Below, piece by piece: positions 56,028 to 64,000 of a stretch of DNA of 64,000 nt. This DNA is from GCA-2737725 sp033763995 (GTDB lineage Bacteria; Pseudomonadota; Alphaproteobacteria; Rhodospirillales; Rhodospirillaceae). Below the pieces are notes generated by a model. It was not told where the DNA came from and ran no database searches. It saw only the letters and a program-made list of their open reading frames with translations. The translations under genes and the position numbers were made by a program. Position 1 is the first letter of the stretch, and each line of letters opens with the position of its first letter. The stretch lies in the NCBI GenBank assembly GCA_033763995.1, contig JANRJL010000056.1, positions 1-64,000 on the forward strand, written 5' to 3'.

Positions 56028-57709
56028 GGCTTTTCCTTGGATTTGGTCCGGTGAACGACAAGCCAGGTCAATAGGATTCCGCTCAGGCCCGCCACGAACG
56101 TGTAAACGAAGAATACGACGTACCCTGCGCCTAGCGCCGCCGGCGCAACGCCTAATTTAGCCGCACCCTGCGCCAAGGAACCCGCCGGCAAATGGGCGAA
56201 GAGAGACGTGAGGGATGCAAACGGGCCGCCGCCATCAACCGAGCGCGCGGCGGCCTCCACAATTCTACCCGACTGCGAGCCCGCGAGTTTTCCCGGGATC
56301 GCGTAGAGCGAGGAGAATAGCGCGTACTGCGTCGCCGTGAAGCCCTCCGCCGTGAGACTGGACATATAAGCAATGAGACACGTGCCGGAGAACCCTTCGG
56401 AGATGTTGTCGATGCTGATGGCCACGGTCAGCGCGAAGAGATCGGGGCCCTGCGTGGCCAGCCAAGCGAAGACGAGGTTGCTGATGGGGCCGATCAGCGC
56501 GCCCACCAACAGCGGCCCCATCAGGCCCCAGCGGGCGATGGCGTAACCCCCGGCAAAGACACCGATCATGGACATGGCCGTGCCGTAGAGTTTGCGCACC
56601 TCAGCGATCTCGGTGAGCGTGAAGCCGAGATCGATGTAGAACGGGTTCATGATATTGAGCGTGAAGTCGGCCAGGCGATACAGGCAGATCAAGGCCAGGA
56701 TGAGCGCGGCAGTGCCGCGATAGCGTCCGAAGAAGTCAGCCAACGGATCGCCAAAGGCATGGGAGAGAAGCGCCCCGGGGCGCGTCGGCCTGCCGCGTAA
56801 GGGCCAGGCCGCCACAGCAATCAGGGCTCCGCCCACCAACACACCGAGCAACTGAATCCATACGCCGCTGCCGGGCGCCGTCCATATCGCTTTGAGGGGT
56901 TCGGCCACGGCGGCAGGAAGAACAGAGGCAACTGCGTCCGCCTTGCCTGAAAGTCCCGACCCGAGAACGAGCGCTCCGGTCACGAGCACCATGAGGCGAA
57001 GCAGCCATTCGAAACGTTCGGTCCAGGGCCGCGACGGCAGACCGCCGTCGGGGATCGGCCGCACCACGTGCTCGCGTTCGCGGGGCGCGAACAGCACGGC
57101 CAAGATCCCGACCGCCATCAACGCGCCCATGACGGCATAGGACAACGACCACGTATAAAGCTGCGCGAGAATCAAAGGTGCGGCGCCGGCGACGATGCGC
57201 GCCGCGCGGTAGCCCCAGGTGTACGCGGCCACCATGGCGCCCTGGCGTTCTTCGCCCACGGCCTCGATGCGCCAGGCATCGATGACAATGTCCTGCGTCG
57301 CCGAGGAAAAACCCGTGATCACGGCAAACAAGGCCATGAGGCCCAGATTTGACGCGGGGTCCGTGCCGGCGATCAGCCACAATCCGGCGATGACGGCACC
57401 CTGCGCCACCAGCATCCAGGAGCGACGATGACCCAGAAGCTGCGTCAACACGGGAACCTTGGTGCGATCGACCCACGGCGCCCAGAGAAACTTGAAGGCA
57501 TAGGCGATGGTGGCGAGACTGAAAAAGCCGATGACTTCCAGCGAAAGTCCGGCTTCGCGCAGCCACGCCGACAGCGTGTCAAAGATCAGCAGAAAGGGAA
57601 GGCCCGCGGAAAACCCCAAGGCCAGCATCACCAGCGTGCGCCGCTCGAGAAAAACGCCGAGCGCGGCGATCGTGCCGTTGACGCGGGAAGACTCTGCGGC
57701 GGGAACCAT
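56024..57709 (-). CDS. ampG: AmpG-family MFS permease (muropeptide transporter-like)
   Basis: The 561-residue protein has 12-14 membrane helices. LGFSAGLPFLLIFDTLSAWLREAGLSLEVIGFFSLATIAYAFKFLWAPWVDR is the AmpG signature. AmpG imports anhydro-muropeptides for cell-wall recycling and is linked to beta-lactamase induction. TQDIVIDAWRIEAV and the helix after it are also conserved. There is no ampC, ampD or nagZ gene in the window. The stop overlaps the end of phoR by four bases in a convergent arrangement. Confidence 0.9.
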   Translation of the reverse strand: MVPAAESSRVNGTIAALGVFLERRTLVMLALGFSAGLPFLLIFDTLSAWLREAGLSLEVIGFFSLATIAYAFKFLWAPWVDRTKVPVLTQLLGHRRSWMLVAQGAVIAGLWLIAGTDPASNLGLMALFAVITGFSSATQDIVIDAWRIEAVGEERQGAMVAAYTWGYRAARIVAGAAPLILAQLYTWSLSYAVMGALMAVGILAVLFAPREREHVVRPIPDGGLPSRPWTERFEWLLRLMVLVTGALVLGSGLSGKADAVASVLPAAVAEPLKAIWTAPGSGVWIQLLGVLVGGALIAVAAWPLRGRPTRPGALLSHAFGDPLADFFGRYRGTAALILALICLYRLADFTLNIMNPFYIDLGFTLTEIAEVRKLYGTAMSMIGVFAGGYAIARWGLMGPLLVGALIGPISNLVFAWLATQGPDLFALTVAISIDNISEGFSGTCLIAYMSSLTAEGFTATQYALFSSLYAIPGKLAGSQSGRIVEAAARSVDGGGPFASLTSLFAHLPAGSLAQGAAKLGVAPAALGAGYVVFFVYTFVAGLSGILLTWLVVHRTKSKEKP

Positions 57710-57762
57710 GCCGCAGTTGTCTCATACTCTTGGCGCCGAGTGAATCCCCCGGCGCGTAAAGA

Positions 57763-59583
<1,821 letters not shown>

Positions 59584-59730
59584 GGCGGAGCCCGGCGGAT
59601 ACCCTTAACCCATTGCTCTAGATAACAAAAATGGCGCCCGCCGAATCGGCGTCGCCCCGCGACCTGTGCGCGGGCGGTTATATACTGGTAGGCTGGCCCG
59701 AAAGCAAGGCGAGCCGCTTCTAGGACATTT

Positions 59731-60726
59731 TTACAGGTCGTGCTGGCGCAGCAGGTCCCTGAGCGGCGTTTCGGGCCTGGCGCCCATGTGGCTGATGATC
59801 TCGGCCGCCGCCATGGCGCCGATCTTCGCCGAGCGCACCAAATCGCGGCCATGGGTATAGCCGTACAGAAAGCCCGCGGCGAACAGATCGCCGGCGCCGG
59901 TGGTGTCCACCACCGCCTTCACGGGCGCGGCCGGAACCGTGTCGATGCCCAACGTGTCGACCACCACAGCGCCGCGCGCGCCGAGCGTCATGCAGGCGAG
60001 CGTGTTGGACTGGCGCAACTTTTTCACCGCCGTGTCGAAATCGTTGGTGCGATAAAGCCGGAAGACTTCTTCCTCGTTGCCGAAGATGAGATCGACGTGA
60101 TGAAAAATCAGGTCCAGCAAATCGTCGCGGTGACGGTCCACGACAAAGGGATCCGACAGCGACAAGGCCACTTTTCGCCCGGCCCCCTTGGCGACCGTGC
60201 ACGCCTTGCGGATGGCGGCCTTGGCCTGCGGCGTATCCCATTGGTAGCCCTCGATGTAGGTCACGTCGGCGGCGGAGATGACGTCCGCGTCGATGTCGTC
60301 GGGGCCCATTTCGGTGCAGGCACCAAGATATGTGTTCATGGTGCGTTGCGCGTCGGACGTGACGAGAATCAGGCACACGGCGGTGGGCAGCTTGGTGGAG
60401 TTCTTGGCGCCGGCGTGAAAATCAACGCCGACCACCTTGATTTCATGGCTGAAGATTTCGCCCAGCTTGTCCGCGCCCACCTTGCCGATAAAGGCGGGCT
60501 TGCCGCCCAACGAGGCGATGCCGGCCATGGAATTGGCCGCCGAGCCGCCGGACATTTCCACGCCATGGCCCATTTCGTCATAAAGTTGTTTGGATTGTGC
60601 GGCGGTCATCAGCGCCATGGTGCCCTTGGTCATGCCGTGACGGCCCAGAAAATCTTCGTCGGCGCGGGAAATGATGTCGACAATCGCGCTGCCGATGCCG
60701 ACAACGTCGTAACGGGCTTGAGCCAT
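59731..60726 (-). CDS. Adenosine kinase (PfkB family)
   Basis: The 331-residue enzyme resembles the adenosine kinase found in Agrobacterium and relatives. It opens YDVVGIGSAIVDIISRADEDFL and has MSGGSAANSMAGIASLGGKPAFIGKVGADKLG. The PfkB C-terminal signature VDTTGAGDLFAAGFLYG contains the catalytic Asp. It would phosphorylate adenosine or a related nucleoside. The ATG at 60726 gives the family N-terminus. The frame is open for 66 more codons without similarity, partly over the divergent EI24 gene. Confidence 0.92.
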   Translation of the reverse strand: MAQARYDVVGIGSAIVDIISRADEDFLGRHGMTKGTMALMTAAQSKQLYDEMGHGVEMSGGSAANSMAGIASLGGKPAFIGKVGADKLGEIFSHEIKVVGVDFHAGAKNSTKLPTAVCLILVTSDAQRTMNTYLGACTEMGPDDIDADVISAADVTYIEGYQWDTPQAKAAIRKACTVAKGAGRKVALSLSDPFVVDRHRDDLLDLIFHHVDLIFGNEEEVFRLYRTNDFDTAVKKLRQSNTLACMTLGARGAVVVDTLGIDTVPAAPVKAVVDTTGAGDLFAAGFLYGYTHGRDLVRSAKIGAMAAAEIISHMGARPETPLRDLLRQHDL

Positions 60727-60841
60727 GAAGGACCTATATGACGTGCATGAGTGAAAGAGCGGGCAAAAGTCTAGCCGCGTCCAGTATAGCCGTGGTGGGC
60801 GCGGTCTCAAGTCATCCGGCGTCACAGCGAACGAGCGAGAA

Positions 60842-61516
60842 ATGATCCACGCATTCACCCTGGGGTTCTTGCAGCTCAAGGACCCGCGCATCTTGCGCCT
60901 CGTCGTTATCAGCGTGCTGTGCACGATTGTCGTTTATGCCGCCCTCTTCGCCGGGGTGGGATGGCTGCTGCGAACCACCACCGTGACCGAGCTGCCCTGG
61001 CTCGATACCCTGTTCGATGCCGGGGCGGGCGTGAGCGCGGCCATTCTGGCGTGGCTGCTGTTTCCGGGGATTGTCACGGGCGTGGTCGGAGTCTTCTTGG
61101 ATGACGTCGTGGCGGCGGTGGAGGCGCGGCACTATGCCCAAAAAGGCGCTGGTCGGGATGTGCCGACCATGGAGATCGTCGGTTCGTCCCTCAAGCTGAT
61201 GGGAGCGACCATCGGCCTCAATCTTCTCATGCTGCCGCTTTATGTGCTGCTGGTGTTCCTGCCGCCGCTGAATTTGGTGCTCTACTATCTCGTCAACGGA
61301 CGGCTTCTGGGCCGGGAGTACTTCGAAACGGTCGCCTTGCGCCGCCTTGACGCCCGGGCCATGGCCGAGATGCGCCAAAGCCACCGCTGGACGGTCTGGG
61401 CGGCGGGCGCCCTGACCACGGCCCTGCTGACGGTGCCCTTCGTGAACATGGTCGCACCTGTCGTCGGGACGGCCGCCATGGTACATCTTTTCCATAAATT
61501 AACGGTTCGGACGTAA
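60842..61516 (+). CDS. EI24-domain (CysZ-like) membrane protein
   Basis: The 224-residue protein has about four to five membrane helices. The opening FTLGFLQLKDPRILRLVVISVLCTIVVYAALF and the LYYLVNGRLLGREYFETVALRRLD segment match the EI24/CysZ family. CysZ carries sulfate for cysteine synthesis in gammaproteobacteria. The alphaproteobacterial members, often next to the adenosine kinase gene as here, have no proven substrate. The ATG at 60842 has a GAGCGAGA-like purine stretch before it. Confidence 0.88.
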   Translation: MIHAFTLGFLQLKDPRILRLVVISVLCTIVVYAALFAGVGWLLRTTTVTELPWLDTLFDAGAGVSAAILAWLLFPGIVTGVVGVFLDDVVAAVEARHYAQKGAGRDVPTMEIVGSSLKLMGATIGLNLLMLPLYVLLVFLPPLNLVLYYLVNGRLLGREYFETVALRRLDARAMAEMRQSHRWTVWAAGALTTALLTVPFVNMVAPVVGTAAMVHLFHKLTVRT

Positions 61517-61607
61517 GCTCGACCGGATAAACCAAGACCAAGTTCGGGGCGCTGTGGCACCCGAGATTCTGCCGCGCCAAACCCGATCGATCGAGGGACC
61601 GCGACCC

Positions 61608-62243
61608 ATGCCGGATCAAATCGCCGATTCATCGTCGACGCCTGCGTCTGCTGAATCCTCCGCGCAGACACCCGCGTCATTACCTCATTTTGCATTGCGC
61701 CCGGGCGGGGCCCGTCCGCCGGCCAAGCCCTTCTTCAAGGTCGCCACCAGCGCCGAGAAGTCCGTCGCCGACAAGGCGGCGTTGGAGCGTCAAAGCGGCG
61801 ACCGCAGTTTCATCGAGCGCATGGGCGTCATGGCGCCGACCTCGAGCTACACACCGCCGCCCCAGCGCCGCGTGACGGAAATTCCAAATCTCGCGGCGGC
61901 GCGGGCGGCCGAACCCGATGTCGACGGCAAGAAGCTCGTCATCGGCAAGCATATCAAAGTGACCGGCGAGATTTCGGGCTGCGACAAACTCCACGTCGAC
62001 GGCCGCGTCGATGCCGCCATGAACGACATCGTCACCTTGGACGTGTCCGTGGGCGGCGTGGTGAGCGGCAGCGCTACGGTGGAGCGTGCGGTCATCGCCG
62101 GGATATTCGACGGCACGTTGATCGTGCGCGGAGACCTTGACGTCACTGCGACCGGCAGCGTGCGCGGCACGATTTCCTACAAGAACGTCACGGTCGCCGC
62201 CGGCGGCAAGCTCAGCGGCAACATCACCTTGCTCGACGCTTAG
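61608..62243 (+). CDS. Bactofilin (polymer-forming cytoskeletal protein)
   Basis: The 211-residue protein has a disordered, Pro- and Ala-rich N-terminal half. A central bactofilin domain (about residues 105-205) then reads KLVIGKHIKVTGEISGCDKLHVDGRVDAAMNDIVTLDVSVGGVVSG and a following beta-helical series of valine-rich strands. Bactofilins polymerise without nucleotide and scaffold cell-shape or cell-wall enzymes. The ATG at 61608 follows GAGGGA; an upstream GTG at 61554 is less likely. Its 3' end overlaps the convergent nth gene by 20 bp. Confidence 0.93.
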   Translation: MPDQIADSSSTPASAESSAQTPASLPHFALRPGGARPPAKPFFKVATSAEKSVADKAALERQSGDRSFIERMGVMAPTSSYTPPPQRRVTEIPNLAAARAAEPDVDGKKLVIGKHIKVTGEISGCDKLHVDGRVDAAMNDIVTLDVSVGGVVSGSATVERAVIAGIFDGTLIVRGDLDVTATGSVRGTISYKNVTVAAGGKLSGNITLLDA

Positions 62244-62940
62244 CCGATTTCGACGCTTTCTTTTTGGCCTGCGTTGATTTCGCTGCGGCGGAATCGGGCG
62301 CCGGTGTTTTCGGCTTGAAGGCGCAAAACTCGGCGACCACGCAACGCCAGCAATCGGGCTTGCGGGCCTTGCAGATATAGCGTCCGTGCAAGATCAGCCA
62401 ATGATGGGCGTGGCGCTTGAACTCGGCCGGCGTGATCTTCTCGAGTTTTTCTTCCACATGAAGCGGTGTTTTGCCCGGCGCCAGACCGGTGCGGTTGCCG
62501 ACGCGGAAGATATGCGTGTCCACCGCGATGGTGGGCTCGCCGAAGGCGACGTTGAGCACCACATTGGCCGTCTTGCGGCCGACGCCGGGCAGTTTTTCCA
62601 ACTCGTCGCGCGTGCGCGGCACTTGGCCACCATGCTGGTCGACCAGGATATGCGATAGCGCGATGACGTTCTTGGCCTTGGCGTTAAATAGGCCGATGGT
62701 CTTGATGTAATTCTTCAGCCCCGCCTCGCCCAAGGCGATCATCTTGTCCGGCGTGTCGACCACCTTGAACAGCGGGCCCGTGGCCTTGTTGACGCCCACG
62801 TCCGTGGCCTGGGCCGACAGCACCACGGCCACCAATAACGTATAGGCGTTGACGGATTTCAACTCCGTCGCCGGCTCGGGGTTCAATTCGCGCAGACGGC
62901 GATAGAACTCGTGAACGGCCGCGGGTTTCATTAGGAGCAT
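62224..62940 (-). CDS. nth: Endonuclease III
   Basis: The 238-residue enzyme is a DNA glycosylase/AP lyase for oxidised pyrimidines. The HhH motif LPGVGRKTANVVL (residues 117-129) carries the catalytic Lys123, followed by VDTHIFRV with Asp141. The 4Fe-4S ligands Cys190-x6-Cys197-x2-Cys200-x5-Cys206 are intact. A Lys/Arg-rich tail of about 25 residues follows, which is longer than usual. Starts at 62940 or 62931 are possible; the first lies within a repeat copy. The gene has an otherwise normal length. Confidence 0.96.
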   Translation of the reverse strand: MLLMKPAAVHEFYRRLRELNPEPATELKSVNAYTLLVAVVLSAQATDVGVNKATGPLFKVVDTPDKMIALGEAGLKNYIKTIGLFNAKAKNVIALSHILVDQHGGQVPRTRDELEKLPGVGRKTANVVLNVAFGEPTIAVDTHIFRVGNRTGLAPGKTPLHVEEKLEKITPAEFKRHAHHWLILHGRYICKARKPDCWRCVVAEFCAFKPKTPAPDSAAAKSTQAKKKASKSAKRRAR

Positions 62941-62982
62941 TTTTCCGACAAGTGAGAACCGGTTGGCGTGGAAAATGCGACC
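62934..62982 (+). repeat. Palindromic intergenic repeat, class I, copy D
   Basis: The copy begins GGAGCATTTTTCCGACAAGT and continues GAGAACCGGTTGGCGTGGAA, ending AATGCGACC. It is nearly identical to copy C, including the GGTTGGCGTGGAAAATGCGACC arm. It lies between dapB and nth, and its left end contains the first codon of nth (at 62940) on the opposite strand. Confidence 0.8.
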
Positions 62983-63033
62983 GATAAAGAATCGCGACGA
63001 TGACCACTCGTTCGTTTGCGCCGCGACATCAAC

Positions 63034-63843
63034 CTAAAGTCCGAGCACATCGCGCATGGAATAGAGCCCGGGGCCGCGGCCGCGCGCCCACAGCGCCGCG
63101 CGCACGGCGCCCTTGGCGAAGACCGCGCGCGAGGAGGCCCTGTGCGTGAGCTCGATGCGTTCGCCCTCGGCGGCAAACATGACCGTGTGATCGCCGACCA
63201 CGTCGCCGCCGCGCAAGGTGGCAAAGCCGATCTCGCCCGTGGGCCGCGGACCCACCTGGCCGTCGCGCGATTTGCGCCACACGTTGGCCAGCTTGACGTT
63301 GCGGCCCTTGGCGGCGGCCTCGCCCAAACCCAAGGCCGTGCCCGAGGGCGCGTCGACCTTGTGGCGGTGATGCATTTCGAGAATGTCGATATCGTAGTCG
63401 GGGCCCAGGGTGGCGGCGATTTTTTCCGTCACTGCGAACATGACATTCACGCCAAGGCTGAAATTCGGCGCATGAACAACTGCGGCCGTCTTGCCCGCCT
63501 CGGCCAAGGCGCCCAGGATCGATTCATCGAGCCCCGTGGTGCCGACGATCAACGTCTTGCCGGTCTTGGCGGCGAGCCGCGTGTGCCACAACGTTGCCGC
63601 AGGGACAGTAAAGTCGATAACCGTGTCGGATACGGCAAACAGCTTCTCGGCATCGGCCATGACCGATACACCGACAGGCTTGGGGCCGACCAACAGGCCC
63701 AGATCGCTGCCCACGGCGGGGCCGGCAGGCTCTGTGCCCCCGGCCAGCATGCAGCCGGGCGTGGCCAGGATCTCTTGAATCAGCATGCGGCCCATGCGGC
63801 CGGCGCAGCCGACGATGCCGATTTTGAGGGGGGACGAGGTCAT
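63034..63843 (-). CDS. dapB: 4-hydroxy-tetrahydrodipicolinate reductase
   Basis: The 269-residue enzyme reduces hydroxytetrahydrodipicolinate in lysine and diaminopimelate synthesis. The Rossmann GCAGRMGRMLIQEI is at the N-terminus, and EMHHRHKVDAPSGTALGLGEA has the catalytic His and Lys. Cofactor-binding TTGLDESI and APNFSLGVNVM are also seen. GGAG precedes the ATG at 63843. The 157 bp to the right edge hold no recognisable gene; a possible -10-like TATAAA is seen on the minus strand near 63867, without a convincing -35. Confidence 0.97.
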   Translation of the reverse strand: MTSSPLKIGIVGCAGRMGRMLIQEILATPGCMLAGGTEPAGPAVGSDLGLLVGPKPVGVSVMADAEKLFAVSDTVIDFTVPAATLWHTRLAAKTGKTLIVGTTGLDESILGALAEAGKTAAVVHAPNFSLGVNVMFAVTEKIAATLGPDYDIDILEMHHRHKVDAPSGTALGLGEAAAKGRNVKLANVWRKSRDGQVGPRPTGEIGFATLRGGDVVGDHTVMFAAEGERIELTHRASSRAVFAKGAVRAALWARGRGPGLYSMRDVLGL

Positions 63844-64000
63844 GGGCGCTCCGAATTTGCGCCTTTATATCTCAATCTCGCGGTCGGGCCATCCCATGAA
63901 CGGCGTCGTGGCCGCGGCCATGCAATCGCGTAATCCCTTGGTTATAAAGACTGATTTGGCCTTTCATCGCGGCGGCGCAGACCCCTTACAGCGCCATTAA

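Noticed and set aside
63785..64000. A 71-codon plus-strand frame at the right edge
   Set aside because: Most of it is antisense to dapB and the remainder lacks a Shine-Dalgarno or a recognisable domain.

Overview
The window is a GC-rich stretch of chromosome from an alphaproteobacterium. The evidence is the gene complement: a roughly 1,600-residue NAD-dependent glutamate dehydrogenase, a malic enzyme fused to a phosphotransacetylase-like domain, a thioredoxin / Lon-like / Trm112 / DUF971 / ubiH neighbourhood, a mutS-glnD-murJ-trpS block, an adenosine kinase / EI24 / bactofilin / nth / dapB neighbourhood, and short palindromic intergenic repeats of the kind common in Rhizobiales and relatives. 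I cannot name the genus. There is no rRNA, CRISPR array, insertion sequence, integrase or prophage. No gap between genes exceeds 300 bases; the longest (15127-15419) holds only a tRNA promoter.

Region by region: 1-4.4 kb carries the start of a probable acetoacetyl-CoA synthetase, a DMT exporter, a pterin dehydratase, a metallopeptidase, a ParDE toxin-antitoxin pair with a 19-bp palindromic operator, and an overlapping uracil-DNA glycosylase/sirtuin pair followed by a tyrosine phosphatase. 4.4-10 kb holds thpR-tesA, a divergent ATPase/FtsX-type ABC system, and a Bax-inhibitor-1 protein. 10-15.2 kb has a methyltransferase, tRNA-Thr, ubiH, DUF971, Trm112, a Lon-like protein and a TPR thioredoxin. 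15.3-21.8 kb has tRNA-Gly, a BrnTA toxin-antitoxin pair, the giant glutamate dehydrogenase and two small basic proteins.

21.8-35 kb is a glycan region: a SPINDLY-type TPR glycosyltransferase translationally coupled to an MsbA-like ABC exporter, a sugar aminotransferase and sugar oxidoreductase, a UMF1-type MFS protein, purH, a membrane-anchored nucleotide-sugar dehydratase, and the GDP-fucose pair gmd-fcl. 35-38 kb holds a TauE/SafE exporter, a TIGR02186 protein, a universal stress protein and an Nfu-type Fe-S protein.

37.9-43.2 kb looks like an accessory insertion: a Bax-like glucosaminidase, a DUF4287 protein, a polysaccharide deacetylase, a RutE-like nitroreductase, and a small DUF2282 (bufferin/GigA-like) precursor with a DoxX protein and a LysR regulator, but without the modification enzymes such precursors normally have. 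43.3-56 kb returns to housekeeping genes: trpS, murJ, glnD, a small membrane protein and mutS on the minus strand, then maeB and a PhoR-like kinase on the plus strand. 56-64 kb carries an AmpG-like permease, typA, adenosine kinase, an EI24 protein, a bactofilin, nth and dapB.

At least four copies of one palindromic repeat, plus two related elements, are scattered through the intergenic spaces. Two copies bracket the 61-codon Trm112 gene as an inverted pair, and others touch the stop of the pterin dehydratase gene and the start of nth. The most unusual item is the DUF2282/DoxX locus lacking its maturation genes.
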